64,000 bases of DNA from Hydrogenophaga sp. (GTDB taxonomy: Bacteria; Pseudomonadota; Gammaproteobacteria; Burkholderiales; Burkholderiaceae_C), in the NCBI RefSeq assembly GCF_030656115.1, contig NZ_JAUSOO010000005.1, positions 32,356-96,355 of the forward strand, in the 5' to 3' direction. Each line of letters opens with the position of its first letter. The stretch's first letter is position 1. Under the pieces are notes generated by a model. That model worked only from the letters and a program-made list of their open reading frames with translations. It was not told the DNA's origin and did no database searches. Made by a program: the position numbers and the translations under genes. This document shows, piece by piece, positions 26,586-36,546 of this stretch.

Positions 26586-28181
26586 ATGCGACCAATTTAC
26601 CCAACCCAACGCGAGTCATTGTTCAATGTCGCGACCACGCGATTCATGGAGCAATGGGCTGCGGCCAACCAGCCTCCCCACCGCTTGATGACCCTCGCAG
26701 GCGTGGCTGTAGCGCGGTTGGCGCGCGCGCTGGTACCGCATGCAGGCTGTATCTGGATCGCTTGCGGGCCTGGCAACAACGGTGGTGATGGTTTGGTGGC
26801 TGCAACCCACTTGCATCGTTGGGCGCAAGCACGCGGCGGCTCACCACAGGTGGTAGTCACACACTGGACAGGGCCACACACACAGACCCTCCCGTTTGAC
26901 GCAAACAATGCGCTGCGCGAAGCGAAAGCCGTTGGTGTCCAATTTGCAGCCGAACCGCCTGAGGCTTTTGACTTGGCGATTGACGCCATGTTCGGTATTG
27001 GATTGGCACGAACACCAGAAGGTCTTGCAGCGCAATGGATTGCCCGTTTGCGCACAGCTCCTCAAACCGTACTGTGTGTGGACGTGCCTAGCGGACTTGA
27101 TGCAGACACAGGCACCTGGCTTCCTTTGCCGGCTGCAACCTTGGGAGCTGCAGGCGTGCGCCACACACTGTCTCTGCTGACCATCAAGCCTGGCTTGTTT
27201 ACGGCCTCTGGCCGGGATGCAGCAGGTCAGGTCTGGTTTGACGACCTGAACGTTTCGCCATCAACAGATACCCTGCCCACAGCCTACCTTAACGGGTGGA
27301 TAAACGTGGCGGCGGTTCGAACACATCAACCCCATGTAAACCATAAGGGAAGTTTTGGAGATGTGGTGGTGATAGGTGGACAGAACATAGCGGTTAACGG
27401 ATCGGGCATGACCGGGGCGGCTGTGCTCGCAGCCCGTGCCGCTCTTCACGCGGGTGCTGGCCGAGTGTATGTCGGTCTTCTTGAGGCCCGAGCTCCTGCG
27501 GCCCGTGCTGCGAGCTGGGACCCCGTTAGCCCCGAGCTAATGTTTCGTGACACAAAAGCCCTGCTGAAAAGTCCCTTGCTGACCACTGCTGCGGTGGTAT
27601 GCGGGTGCGGTGGGGGCACTGAGGTCGCCAAGGTTCTGCCACAAATTCTGTCCGATGCTCGCTTACTTGTATTGGACGCCGACGCCCTCAATGCCATCAC
27701 CAATGACAGCGCCCTTCAGGCACATCTCAGTCAACGCAGTTCAAAAGGTGGGTTCACCGTGCTCACTCCCCACCCCCTGGAAGCGGCAAGACTGCTGGGC
27801 TGCAGCACAGATGAGATCATGGCCAATCGCCTTCGAGCCGCGCAAGCCATCAGCGACCGATTCGAATCGGTGTGCGTGCTGAAGGGCTCGGGCACTGTGA
27901 TAAGCGCCCCGGATCAAACACCGCTGATCAATCCCACCGGCAATGCAGCCTTAGGAACAGCCGGTACCGGTGACGTACTCGCCGGCATGCTGGGGAGCTC
28001 CCTGGCGCCACCAGAATCTACACCAGAACAACGTCGAGACAGGCTGGCTCGGGCCGTGTTTCAGCACGGCTGGCTGGCCGACCACTGGAGCCGACCAGGG
28101 GAAGCACGAAGCGCAGTGAAGGAAGACGGACCAGCGTTCAGCGCAAGTCGGCTGGTAAACCAAGTTCGCCCAGTTCAATAG
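26586..28181 (+). CDS. nnr: bifunctional NAD(P)HX epimerase/ADP-dependent NAD(P)HX dehydratase
   Basis: A 531-residue two-domain repair enzyme. The N-terminal YjeF_N epimerase domain (about 1-220) has CGPGNNGGDGLVAATHL and VDVPSGLDADTG. The C-terminal YjeF_C/carbohydrate-kinase domain (about 235-530) has KGSFGDVVVIGG, VLDADALNAI, LTPHPLEAARLLG and GTAGTGDVLAGMLG. It repairs hydrated NADH and NADPH. Upstream is an IS1595 scrap and downstream an intron scrap, yet the coding frame is intact. The ATG at 26586 gives the standard N-terminus MRPIYPTQRES. Confidence 0.93.
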   Translation: MRPIYPTQRESLFNVATTRFMEQWAAANQPPHRLMTLAGVAVARLARALVPHAGCIWIACGPGNNGGDGLVAATHLHRWAQARGGSPQVVVTHWTGPHTQTLPFDANNALREAKAVGVQFAAEPPEAFDLAIDAMFGIGLARTPEGLAAQWIARLRTAPQTVLCVDVPSGLDADTGTWLPLPAATLGAAGVRHTLSLLTIKPGLFTASGRDAAGQVWFDDLNVSPSTDTLPTAYLNGWINVAAVRTHQPHVNHKGSFGDVVVIGGQNIAVNGSGMTGAAVLAARAALHAGAGRVYVGLLEARAPAARAASWDPVSPELMFRDTKALLKSPLLTTAAVVCGCGGGTEVAKVLPQILSDARLLVLDADALNAITNDSALQAHLSQRSSKGGFTVLTPHPLEAARLLGCSTDEIMANRLRAAQAISDRFESVCVLKGSGTVISAPDQTPLINPTGNAALGTAGTGDVLAGMLGSSLAPPESTPEQRRDRLARAVFQHGWLADHWSRPGEARSAVKEDGPAFSASRLVNQVRPVQ

Positions 28182-28197
28182 CCCTAAAACGGCAGTT

Positions 28198-28701
28198 AAG
28201 GGTACTCTGAAAACCCACGGCTGGTGGCCAAGGGCAAAGAAGTCAAATGTGCTGTGTCTCAGAAGGCGCAGGACAACTTCAAAGCACGGATACGGCAACT
28301 TATGCGCCGCAGTGGCGGGCGTAGTTTGGAGCCGGTGGTGGAGAAGCTAAGGTCCTACGGGCTGGATTGGCCGGCGTACTTCGGGCTGGCGCCAACCGCC
28401 CAAAGTCTGGCGAGATCTGGACGAGTGGCTGCGCTATAGACTGCGGGCTATTCCAGCCAAGCACTGGATAAGGCTCGGGACGATCTGCCGTGCGCTCAGA
28501 ACGCTGGGGGCCAGCGAGGAGTGACCAAATAGGTGGAGAAACAGCGCCAAGCTGCTCAACAGCGTGCTGACCATTGCGTACTTGGATTGGCTGGGGCTAC
28601 CAAGAATGTCCCGACCTCAAACTCTCGAACCGCGCGCTGCGGACCCGCATGCCGGGTGGTGTGGCAGGGGTGCCTCCTATGATGGCGGCCCCTATGTCGA
28701 T
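28198..28701 (+). mobile_element. 3' end of a group II (IIC-like) intron with maturase remnant, copy B
   Basis: A decayed maturase is readable: LVAKGKEVKCAVSQKAQDNF, RSGGRSLEPVVEKLRSY, then after a frameshift near 28402 PKVWRDLDEWLRYRLRAI and LRTLGASEE-stop. A further piece, LLNSVLTIAYLDWLGLPRM, is in another frame near 28551. Domain V is well preserved at about 28627-28665 (GAACCGCGCGCTGCGGACCC, then GCATGCCGGGTGGTGTGG), closely matching the IIC pattern. A domain VI-like end at CCCCTATGTCGAT follows. There is no 5' half here. Confidence 0.8.
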
Positions 28702-28730
28702 CGTGAAAAGGATGACGCCCGTTCTATTCG

Positions 28731-30017
28731 TTACAGACCGAATCGGGCAGGGCTGTAGCCTGTCAGATCGATATCGGGTGCGCTGGCGCGCAGGTGGTCT
28801 GCCAGTGCGCGCGCGCTACCGCAGGCCATCGACCAACCGCTGTCTCCATGTCCCATGTTCACCCACAGGCCGGGCAACCTGGTCGGCCCCAATACAGGCA
28901 GGCCATCGGGCAGACAGCCTTGCGTCCCTTGCCACTCTTGTACGGTGCCGTGCATGCCCCCCATGCTGGCAGCACCTGGAAACCAGTCAGACAATACTTG
29001 GTAAAGGCGTTTCAATTCGCTGGCCGAATTGACGCCTGTCGTTCCCCCTATTTGGTGTCCGCCAGAGATGCGTACCCGTTGCCCTAACCTTGCTATCGAT
29101 ACCTGCTGGTGTGCGTCAAGCACTGCTGACAGAGGTGCGTCCAGTGGCTCGCGTACAGCGGCGCTGATGGAGTGACCCCAAACGGGCAACAAAGGCAACC
29201 GAAGACCAAGCGGACGCAGAAGCGCCGCACCTGTTGACCCTGCACAGATCACGGCACCGTCAAAGCGCACAGTCATACTGGTACCAAGTATGGTGTTGTT
29301 GGATGTGTGGGTCAATGTCACGGTCGGTCCAGCATCCAATGACAGGCGGTTGACAGTGGCGCCAAATTCGAACCGGCAGCCTAGTTTCTGTGCCTCGGAT
29401 TTCAGCTGCAACGCAAATTGGCGAGCATTGGCCGAAGCCTCGCCGGTGATTTCTAGAGCAGCATGCAGTGCTGTCTCGGCGTTGAGTGCCGGCTCTCGCA
29501 TGCGGGCCTGCCTGGCCGATAAAACCTGGTGATTCCAGCCGATGCTCGCCATGATTTGCAGCGCAGCCTGGGCTCTGACTTGGTCTTGTTCGGTCCGCCA
29601 GAGCACCAACATGCTCTCTGTGCGGTCGTAATTCAGTTGCAGTGTTTTTGTTAAAGACCGCATTCGTTCATGGCTGTAACCCGTCAATTGGTGGGTGTTC
29701 CGTTGCTGGCTGGCATATCGGTCTGACTTGCCTGCGCGCAGCCAGTTCCAGATCCACCCCCACTCTGAGTCACGCGGCAAGCGGGTCAACGGCAGTGCTC
29801 CACCGCCACTGGCCCATGGCATTAAGGCTCGGACACGGTGGTCGTTCATCCCTGTAAACGCGTTCCAACCGGGTGCAATCAGGCTGCCGTTTGCGAAACT
29901 GCTTTCCTCTGCTGCGGTGTTGCGACGCTCAAATACAGTCACTTCATGCCCGTCCAGAGTCAATTCGTAGGCGGTGGTGATGCCTATAACGCCTGATCCA
30001 ATAACAGCGAGCTTCAA
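28731..30017 (-). CDS. D-amino acid dehydrogenase-like FAD oxidoreductase (DadA family)
   Basis: A 428-residue DAO-type flavoprotein. The dinucleotide fold is at the N-terminus (KLAVIGSGVIGITTAYELTL), followed by a DadA-typical SSFANGSLIAPGW segment and the C-terminal GLWVNMGHGDSGWSMACGSA FAD-binding motif. It would oxidise D-amino acids and pass electrons to the respiratory chain. The start is inferred as TTG at 30017, preceded by AGGAGG at five bases, which is a strong site; the frame extends 9 codons upstream. It ends 29 bases from intron copy B. Confidence 0.8.
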   Translation of the reverse strand: MKLAVIGSGVIGITTAYELTLDGHEVTVFERRNTAAEESSFANGSLIAPGWNAFTGMNDHRVRALMPWASGGGALPLTRLPRDSEWGWIWNWLRAGKSDRYASQQRNTHQLTGYSHERMRSLTKTLQLNYDRTESMLVLWRTEQDQVRAQAALQIMASIGWNHQVLSARQARMREPALNAETALHAALEITGEASANARQFALQLKSEAQKLGCRFEFGATVNRLSLDAGPTVTLTHTSNNTILGTSMTVRFDGAVICAGSTGAALLRPLGLRLPLLPVWGHSISAAVREPLDAPLSAVLDAHQQVSIARLGQRVRISGGHQIGGTTGVNSASELKRLYQVLSDWFPGAASMGGMHGTVQEWQGTQGCLPDGLPVLGPTRLPGLWVNMGHGDSGWSMACGSARALADHLRASAPDIDLTGYSPARFGL

Positions 30018-30182
30018 AACAGCCTCCTGTTGGTGTAAGAGCAACGGGTCAAGCTTGCTGAAAGGTGGCTACGGACGCACTGAAGGCGATTGCGAGGCAT
30101 GAAAAAAAGCTAAAACTTCCACAGACACTGGCAGAGGCCGGCGCCAGGGATGGGGGTTGAGGGGCGTTTCCCGTGCGGCTGC

Positions 30183-30188
30183 TATAAT
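30183..30188 (+). promoter_or_regulatory. -10 box upstream of rpsB with long leader
   Basis: A perfect TATAAT lies in GGCTGCTATAATCG; no good -35 is 17 bases upstream (TTGAGG is 20 away). The predicted leader to rpsB is about 165 bases. Leaders of rpsB are known to carry S2 autoregulation in other bacteria; I cannot fold this one with confidence. The rest of 30018-30182 shows nothing I can name. Confidence 0.5.
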
Positions 30189-30362
30189 CGAACGGCTTTG
30201 CTGCTAGCGTGTTCGCCACAGCCGTGGGTAAGCGCGACGAGTGCAGAAAGGTCAATCGCAAACCAGTCCAACCAGGTGTTTCTTGGGAGTGAAAGTGCAA
30301 AAGCGTTGCATACCCAAGTGATCGGGGCTGGATTTTAGTCTTAACCTCTGGAAAGAAATTTT

Positions 30363-31118
30363 ATGTCTATCTCCATGCGCGAAATGCTGGAAGCTGGTGT
30401 CCACTTCGGTCACCAAACCCGCTTCTGGAACCCTAAGATGGCTCCGTACATCTTTGGTCACCGCAACAAAATCCACATCGTCAACCTCGAAAAGACGTTG
30501 CCGCTGTTTGAAGATGCCGCCAAGTTTGTGCGCCAGTTGACCGCTAACCGCGGCACCATCCTGATGGTAGGCACCAAGCGCCAGTCGCGCGAAATCGTGG
30601 CTCAAGAAGCTCGTCGCGCTGGGGTGCCGTTTGTTGATCAGCGTTGGCTCGGTGGTATGTTGACCAACTTCAAGACGGTCAAGACCTCGATCAAGCGACT
30701 GAAAGAGATGCAGGCTCAAAAAGAAGCCGGTCTGGACAGTATGTCCAAAAAAGAGCAGCTGACCTTTTCCCGTGAAATGGAAAAGCTGGAAAAAGACATC
30801 GGTGGCATTCAGGATATGGCTGCTCTGCCTGATGCCATCTTCGTGATCGATGTTGGTTTTCACAAGATTGCCGTGCTCGAGGCTCAGAAGCTGGGCATCC
30901 CGCTGGTTGGTGTGGTGGATACCAACCACTCGCCGGTGGGTATTGACTACGTCATCCCTGGGAACGACGACTCGGCCCGTGCCGTGGCGCTGTATGCCCG
31001 TGGCATTGCTGACGCCATCCTCGAAGGCCGCAACAGCGCCGTCAATGACCTCGTCAAAACAGTCGTCGCCGAAGGCAATGACGAGTTCGTGGAAGTCAAG
31101 GAAGACGCAGCCGCCTGA
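30363..31118 (+). CDS. rpsB: 30S ribosomal protein S2
   Basis: A 251-residue S2. The start [32 protein letters not shown] is diagnostic, with [11 protein letters not shown] and [16 protein letters not shown] motifs downstream. S2 docks on the 30S body and is needed for S1 binding. It is the first gene of the long cluster to 45.7 kb. A terminator-like hairpin separates it from tsf, as in many bacteria. Confidence 0.98.
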   Translation: MSISMREMLEAGVHFGHQTRFWNPKMAPYIFGHRNKIHIVNLEKTLPLFEDAAKFVRQLTANRGTILMVGTKRQSREIVAQEARRAGVPFVDQRWLGGMLTNFKTVKTSIKRLKEMQAQKEAGLDSMSKKEQLTFSREMEKLEKDIGGIQDMAALPDAIFVIDVGFHKIAVLEAQKLGIPLVGVVDTNHSPVGIDYVIPGNDDSARAVALYARGIADAILEGRNSAVNDLVKTVVAEGNDEFVEVKEDAAA

Positions 31119-31137
31119 TTGCTGCTCTTTCAAGAAA

Positions 31138-31160
31138 GAGGGGCTCATGGGCCCCTTTTT
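31138..31160 (+). terminator. hairpin with T-run between rpsB and tsf
   Basis: GGGGC and GGCCCC arms around TCATG are followed by TTTTT. Probably a partial terminator that lowers tsf transcription relative to rpsB. Confidence 0.65.
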
Positions 31161-31232
31161 CACAAGTCAACTGGATCAATTGAACGATGCGTGCTGCCGG
31201 CTGAGGCGGCGCGGTCAACGGAGAACTTAAAA

Positions 31233-32150
31233 ATGGCAATTACTGCAAGCATGGTCGCTGAACTGCGCGCGAAGACCGACGCACCGATGATGGAGTGCAA
31301 AAAAGCGCTGACCGAAGCCGAAGGCGACATGGCCAAGGCCGAAGAACTGTTGCGCGTGAAGCTCGGCACCAAAGCCGGCAAGGCCGCCAGTCGCGTGACG
31401 GCTGAAGGCGTAGTCACCAGCTTCATCGAAGGCACCACGGGCGCCATGGTTGAAGTCAATTGTGAAACCGACTTTGTGACCAAGAATGACAGTTTTCTGG
31501 CGCTGGCCAACGCCGCTGCGAAACTGGTGGCTGAGCACAATCCAGCCGATCTGGCCGCCTTGGGCGGACTGCCTTACAGTCAGGACGGTTTCGGCCCAAC
31601 CCTGGAAGAGGTGCGCAAGGGTCTGATTGGCAAGATCGGCGAAAATATGAGCTTTCGCCGTTTTAAGCGCTACAGCGGTGCTGGCAAAGTGGCTGGCTAT
31701 CTGCACGGCACGCGCATTGGTGTGCTGGTCGAGTTTGATGGCGAAGAAGTGTCTGCCAAGGACACAGCGATGCATATTGCAGCCATGAAGCCCGTGGCGC
31801 TGACCAGTGCTGACGTGCCTGCCGAGTTCATTGAGCGCGAGCGCTCTGTGGCCACAGCCAAGGCTGATGAAGCGAACAAAGAGCTGGTGGCTGCAGGCAA
31901 GCCGGCTCAGAGCGACGAGATTGTGGCCAAGCGCATTGATGGTGCTGTGCAGAAGTACCTCAAAGAAGTGTCCTTGTTCAATCAGCCTTTCGTAAAGAAT
32001 GACAAGCAGACCGTTGAGCAGATGCTTAAAGCTGCGGGTACCACCGTCAAGGGTTTCACCCTGTATGTGGTGGGCGAGGGTATTGAGAAGAAGGTGGACG
32101 ATTTCGCTGCTGAAGTTGCAGCCCAGGTGGCAGCCGCCAAAGGCGCCTGA
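31233..32150 (+). CDS. tsf: elongation factor Ts
   Basis: A 305-residue EF-Ts, the nucleotide-exchange factor for EF-Tu. The signatures [25 protein letters not shown] and [10 protein letters not shown] are present. The ATG at 31233 is preceded by GGAGAAC. Its first residue and length are standard. It is the second gene of the cluster, followed by a hairpin and pyrH. Confidence 0.98.
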   Translation: MAITASMVAELRAKTDAPMMECKKALTEAEGDMAKAEELLRVKLGTKAGKAASRVTAEGVVTSFIEGTTGAMVEVNCETDFVTKNDSFLALANAAAKLVAEHNPADLAALGGLPYSQDGFGPTLEEVRKGLIGKIGENMSFRRFKRYSGAGKVAGYLHGTRIGVLVEFDGEEVSAKDTAMHIAAMKPVALTSADVPAEFIERERSVATAKADEANKELVAAGKPAQSDEIVAKRIDGAVQKYLKEVSLFNQPFVKNDKQTVEQMLKAAGTTVKGFTLYVVGEGIEKKVDDFAAEVAAQVAAAKGA

Positions 32151-32190
32151 TACCCGGCGGGGCTGGCCCGTGCCCCTGCTGACAAGATAC

Positions 32191-32215
32191 AACGGGCCGC
32201 AAGGCCCGTTCTCTT
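32191..32215 (+). terminator. hairpin after tsf
   Basis: AACGGGCC and GGCCCGTT arms around GCAA are followed by CTCTTG. A stable stem without a strong T-run; partial termination is likely. Confidence 0.55.
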
Positions 32216-32326
32216 GTGGGGTATCAGGTTTTAACAAGGGTGATAGGGGGTTGGCGTACTGAGCGATGCCCGTCTCGCTACACTTGATGGTTGAGAGTTT
32301 TGTTTTGCATTCGAGAAAGTTGTTCC

Positions 32327-33037
32327 ATGCCAGCCTATAAACGGATTCTGCTGAAGTTGTCGGGCGAAGCCCTAATGGGTGATGATGCCTTCGGTATCAA
32401 CCGGGCCACCATCGTGCGCATGGTGGAAGAAATCGCAGATGTCACTCGCCTGGGTGTTCAGGTCGCCATTGTGATCGGTGGCGGAAACATTTTTCGTGGC
32501 GTAGCAGGTGGATCGGTCGGCATGGACCGTGCCACAGCCGACTACATGGGCATGTTGGCCACCGTGATGAATTCGTTGGCTCTGGCTGACACCATGGACA
32601 AAGCCGGTCTGGTGGCCCGTGTGATGTCCGCGATTTCGATTGAGCAGGTGGTTGAGCCTTACGTGCGCCCTAAGGCCCTTCAGTACCTTGAAGAGGGGAA
32701 GGTCGTGGTGTTCGCTGCCGGTACCGGCAATCCGTTTTTCACCACCGACACTGCTGCAGCACTGCGTGGCGCTGAAATCGGTGCTGAAATTGTGCTGAAG
32801 GCCACCAAGGTGGACGGTGTGTACAGCGCCGACCCGAACAAAGACCCGCTGGCTACGCGCTACGCCAGCCTTTCCTTTGACGAAGCCATGGCAAAAAACC
32901 TGCAGGTGATGGACGCCACGGCGTTCGCACTTTGCCGCGATCAGAAGCTGCCCGTCAAGGTGTTCTCGATCTTCAAGCCCGGCGCGCTGCGCAATGTGGT
33001 GCTGGGCGGGGACGAAGGCACGCTGGTTCATGTTTGA
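32327..33037 (+). CDS. pyrH: uridylate kinase (UMP kinase)
   Basis: A 236-residue amino-acid-kinase-fold UMP kinase. [36 protein letters not shown] and [30 protein letters not shown] are family signatures. It phosphorylates UMP to UDP. It is part of the rpsB-tsf-pyrH-frr order conserved across proteobacteria. Confidence 0.97.
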   Translation: MPAYKRILLKLSGEALMGDDAFGINRATIVRMVEEIADVTRLGVQVAIVIGGGNIFRGVAGGSVGMDRATADYMGMLATVMNSLALADTMDKAGLVARVMSAISIEQVVEPYVRPKALQYLEEGKVVVFAAGTGNPFFTTDTAAALRGAEIGAEIVLKATKVDGVYSADPNKDPLATRYASLSFDEAMAKNLQVMDATAFALCRDQKLPVKVFSIFKPGALRNVVLGGDEGTLVHV

Positions 33038-33081
33038 TGCCCTGCAGGCATCGCCAACCCAAGACGCAGTGAGGAGTATTC

Positions 33082-33642
33082 ATGAGTACCACTGAAATTC
33101 GCCAGACCGCTGAACACAAGATGCAGCAGTCCCTGGAAGCCCTGAAAAACAGCCTGTCCAGAGTCCGCACCGGACGACCCAACCCGCAGTTGCTGGATAC
33201 CGTGCACGTTGATTACTACGGATCCATGCTGCCCCTATCTCAGGTGGCGAACCTTTCCCTGCTGGACGCGCGCACCATTGGTGTGGCTCCATGGGAAAAA
33301 AGCATGAGTGCCAAGATTGAGAAAGCCATTCGGGAATCGGATCTGGGTCTCAACCCATCAAGTCAGGGTGACATGATTCGTGTTCCCATGCCTCCTATGA
33401 CCGAAGAGCGCCGCAAGGAATTGACCAAGGTGGTGCGCAACGACGGTGAAGCGGCCAAGATCGCTATTCGTAATTTGCGCCGCGACGCCAACGATGCGGT
33501 GAAAAAATTGGTGAAGGAAAAGCTGGCTTCGGAAGACGATGAGCGCCGTTCGCAGGATGACGTGCAAAAACTCACCGATCGAATGATCAATGAAGTCGAT
33601 CGGTTGGTCGCGGCCAAAGAGCAGGACATCATGGAGGTCTGA
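33082..33642 (+). CDS. frr: ribosome recycling factor
   Basis: A 186-residue RRF that splits post-termination ribosomes with EF-G. The family motifs [37 protein letters not shown] and [30 protein letters not shown] are intact. GAGGAG lies just before the ATG. Confidence 0.98.
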   Translation: MSTTEIRQTAEHKMQQSLEALKNSLSRVRTGRPNPQLLDTVHVDYYGSMLPLSQVANLSLLDARTIGVAPWEKSMSAKIEKAIRESDLGLNPSSQGDMIRVPMPPMTEERRKELTKVVRNDGEAAKIAIRNLRRDANDAVKKLVKEKLASEDDERRSQDDVQKLTDRMINEVDRLVAAKEQDIMEV

Positions 33643-33695
33643 CACGTAGGTGTTTTTCTCAGATTCCCGCACCACGATCACCCTCCATTCTTTCC

Positions 33696-34463
33696 ATGGC
33701 CTCACCCTTTTTGCCCTCTAGTCAACCGCCCAAGGGTGTCCCGAGCCATGTGGCGATCGTTATGGATGGCAATGGTCGATGGGCACAGAAGCGCTGGCTA
33801 CCGCGTGTTGCAGGTCACAAGCGGGGTGTGGATGCTTTGCAGAAAACGGTTCAGTGCTGCTTGGATCGGCGTGTGTCTGCATTGACTGTGTTTGCTTTCT
33901 CTTCTGAAAACTGGAATCGGCCAACCGAAGAAGTTACCGGACTGATGGAGTTGTTGGTGATGGCACTTTCTCGAGAAGTGCCTAACTTGAAAAAGCATGG
34001 TGTTCGCCTGTATTTCCCGGGTAACCGCAGCCAACTGTCGGCAAGGGTGGTTCAGGGTCTGGAAGCCGCCGAAGCCGATACGGCCGGTAACAACCGTTTG
34101 GCGCTCAACGTGTGCTTCAATTATGGTGGTCGATGGGATGTCGTGCAGGCTGCCCGCCGACTGGCACAGATCGGGAGAGAAATCACTGAACAGAGCTTGT
34201 CCGAGGCTACGGCGCTGTCCCATGTGGGCGATCCAGACCTGTTGATCCGCACTGGAGGTGAATTGCGAATCAGCAACTTTCTCCTTTGGCAGTCTGCCTA
34301 TACCGAACTGTATTTCACCGATTGCCTCTGGCCCGATTTTGATGCGGCAGAGTTGGACAAGGCATTGACCGATTTTTCGGGTCGCCAGCGCCGCTTTGGG
34401 CAAACGGCTGAACAAAGCGCTGCTGGCGAGCCCCTCGATGCAGCGGAGCAACGGCATGCTTAA
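33696..34463 (+). CDS. uppS: isoprenyl transferase (undecaprenyl diphosphate synthase)
   Basis: A 255-residue cis-prenyltransferase. HVAIVMDGNGRWAQKRWLPRVAGHKRGVDAL contains the catalytic Asp and the pyrophosphate-binding loop; FAFSSENWNRP and DLLIRTGGELRISNFLLWQSAYTELYF follow. It makes the C55 carrier lipid for peptidoglycan and O-antigen. It overlaps cdsA by eight bases. Confidence 0.95.
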   Translation: MASPFLPSSQPPKGVPSHVAIVMDGNGRWAQKRWLPRVAGHKRGVDALQKTVQCCLDRRVSALTVFAFSSENWNRPTEEVTGLMELLVMALSREVPNLKKHGVRLYFPGNRSQLSARVVQGLEAAEADTAGNNRLALNVCFNYGGRWDVVQAARRLAQIGREITEQSLSEATALSHVGDPDLLIRTGGELRISNFLLWQSAYTELYFTDCLWPDFDAAELDKALTDFSGRQRRFGQTAEQSAAGEPLDAAEQRHA

Positions 34464-35289
34464 GCAGCGCATCATCACCGCGCTGCTGCTGCTGGCTGTT
34501 TTGTTGCCCGCATTGTTCTATCACGCCATTGAGCCTTTTGCCCTGTTGGCCTTGCTGATGATCATGGCGGCAGGCTGGGAATGGGCTCGTCTCAATGGGA
34601 GCAGTTCCAACCAGTCCTTGGCGCTGGGGGGCGGGTTGGGGCTCGCGCTGGCGGTTTTTTGGGCTGCAGGCGGACTGGCTGTGTCGTGGCGTCCCTTGTG
34701 GCTGGTGGTGGGGGGGCTTTGGGTGGTGCTGGCGGTGGTCATGCTGCGGCGTGGCGTGTCTGGCTGGGCTGGTTGGCCTGCTGCGTTGCGGCTCTGGCTG
34801 GGCCTTTTTCTGATTGCCTGCGCATGGCTTGCGCTGGTGCAGGCACGTTTGGTAGGGCTGGGTTTTTTGCTGTCCGTGCTGGTGTTGGTCTGGATGGCGG
34901 ACATCGCAGCTTACTTTGGCGGTAAGGCGCTGGGACGCCGCAAGCTCGCGCCCACCATCAGTCCTGGCAAAAGCTGGGAGGGTGCCGTGAGCGGCTTGCT
35001 GGGCGTTTTTGTGTTGGCGGGCGGCTGGCTGTTCGCCGATGTACAAGGCCTTGGTGACCACAGCAGCCTGTACGCGCTGCTGTGGGAAAAGGGCCCTGCG
35101 CTGGCGGTGCTTGCCTTGTTGTTTCTGGTCGCAATGAGCGTGGTGGGTGATCTGGTGGAGTCCTTGGTCAAGCGCAGCGCGGGTGTCAAAGACTCCAGTC
35201 AGCTGCTGCCGGGCCATGGGGGGGTGCTGGACCGCGTGGATGCTTTGTTGCCGGTACTGCCACTGGCCATGATGCTGGTCACGCTCTGA
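34456..35289 (+). CDS. cdsA: phosphatidate cytidylyltransferase
   Basis: A 277-residue membrane enzyme with about seven to eight helices. It carries the CDP-alcohol-related signature near the C-terminus (VKRSAGVKDSSQLLPGHGGVLDRVDALLPVLPL). It makes CDP-diacylglycerol from phosphatidate and CTP. The ATG at 34456 gives the expected MLKQRIITALLLLAV; upstream in-frame starts lie inside uppS. Confidence 0.94.
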   Translation: MLKQRIITALLLLAVLLPALFYHAIEPFALLALLMIMAAGWEWARLNGSSSNQSLALGGGLGLALAVFWAAGGLAVSWRPLWLVVGGLWVVLAVVMLRRGVSGWAGWPAALRLWLGLFLIACAWLALVQARLVGLGFLLSVLVLVWMADIAAYFGGKALGRRKLAPTISPGKSWEGAVSGLLGVFVLAGGWLFADVQGLGDHSSLYALLWEKGPALAVLALLFLVAMSVVGDLVESLVKRSAGVKDSSQLLPGHGGVLDRVDALLPVLPLAMMLVTL

Positions 35290-35302
35290 CACCATAATCA
35301 CC

Positions 35303-36478
35303 ATGCAATCTGTCACCATTCTGGGCTCAACCGGTTCCATTGGCACCAGCACGCTGGACGTGCTGGCCCGCCATCCGGAACGCTACAAGGTGTTTGCGCT
35401 CACCGCAGCCACCCAGGTCGAACTGTTGCTGGCGCAATGCCAGCAGTTTTTGCCCCGTTTCGCCGTAATGGCCAGTGCCGACCATGCCCAGCAACTTCAG
35501 CGCCGGGTGCGTGAACTTGGCCTGAGCGTTGAGGTGCTGGCTGGGCCGCAAGCGCTGTGCGATGTCAGCACCGACACCGCAGTGAATGCGGTGATGGGCG
35601 CCATTGTGGGTGCAGCTGGCCTCGCGCCTTGCCTCGCGGCGGCCCGTGCGGGCAAAAAGCTGATGCTGGCCAACAAAGAGGCGCTGGTGGTGGGCGGTGA
35701 TCTGTTCATGGAGGCCGTTCGCGCGGGCGGCGCTACCCTGTTGCCGATTGACAGCGAGCATTCGGCCATTTTTCAGTCGCTGCCCGAAGACCCCATGACT
35801 TGGGCGCGCCGTGTGCAGAAAATTGTGTTGACCGCCTCGGGCGGGCCGTTTCGCACACGCGATCCGGCCACGTTTGCAGCGGTGACGCCCGCAGAAGCCT
35901 GCGCCCACCCGAACTGGGTCATGGGACGAAAGATCTCGGTCGATTCCGCGACCATGATGAACAAGGCGCTGGAGGTGATTGAAGCGCGCTACCTGTTCGG
36001 ACTGGCGCCCTCACAGATCGAGGTGGTGATCCATCCACAAAGCGTGATTCATTCGATGGTGCAGTACACCGACGCTTCCGTGGTGGCGCAGTTGGGTACG
36101 CCCGACATGCGGGTACCCATCGCTTACGGTCTGTCCTGGCCTGAGCGCATGGCATCGGGTGCGGCGGCCCTGGACTTTTCCAATTTGGCAGCGTTGACTT
36201 TCGAGAAACCCGACAACGAGCGCTTTCCATGCCTTCAACTGGCTTGGGAAGCCTTGGCAGGTCCCATCGGCACCACCGCTGTGCTGAACGCAGCGAATGA
36301 AGTGGCGGTGGCGGCTTTTCTGGATGGTCGTTTGCGTTTTGACCAGATCCATGCGGTCAACTATGCAACTTTGCAGGCCATGGTGCCCTCCAAACCACAG
36401 TCGCTGGACGATTTGTTGGCCATTGATGCGGAGGCTCGATCAAGAGCGGGCTCAATGGTGCAGCGGTTTTTCGCCTGA
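35303..36478 (+). CDS. dxr: 1-deoxy-D-xylulose 5-phosphate reductoisomerase
   Basis: A 391-residue DXR (IspC). The NADPH site is ILGSTGSIGTSTLDVLARHP, with ANKEALVVGGDLF, LLPIDSEHSAIFQ, SASGGPFRTR-like LTASGGPF and KISVDSATMMNKALEVIEA. It commits carbon to the MEP isoprenoid pathway, shared with IspD and IspF at 10.2-11.4 kb. It follows cdsA by 13 bases. Confidence 0.96.
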   Translation: MQSVTILGSTGSIGTSTLDVLARHPERYKVFALTAATQVELLLAQCQQFLPRFAVMASADHAQQLQRRVRELGLSVEVLAGPQALCDVSTDTAVNAVMGAIVGAAGLAPCLAAARAGKKLMLANKEALVVGGDLFMEAVRAGGATLLPIDSEHSAIFQSLPEDPMTWARRVQKIVLTASGGPFRTRDPATFAAVTPAEACAHPNWVMGRKISVDSATMMNKALEVIEARYLFGLAPSQIEVVIHPQSVIHSMVQYTDASVVAQLGTPDMRVPIAYGLSWPERMASGAAALDFSNLAALTFEKPDNERFPCLQLAWEALAGPIGTTAVLNAANEVAVAAFLDGRLRFDQIHAVNYATLQAMVPSKPQSLDDLLAIDAEARSRAGSMVQRFFA

Positions 36479-36546
36479 TTCAGCGCCTCACGCAGCTCCA
36501 CGGCTGCGCCCGGTCTGTTCCCCGTTCATCTGGTCACTGAGGTCAC

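Noticed and set aside
26586..28181. possible gene transfer of nnr because mobile scraps flank it
   Set aside because: The gene is intact and of ordinary type; the scraps on each side are unrelated decayed elements.
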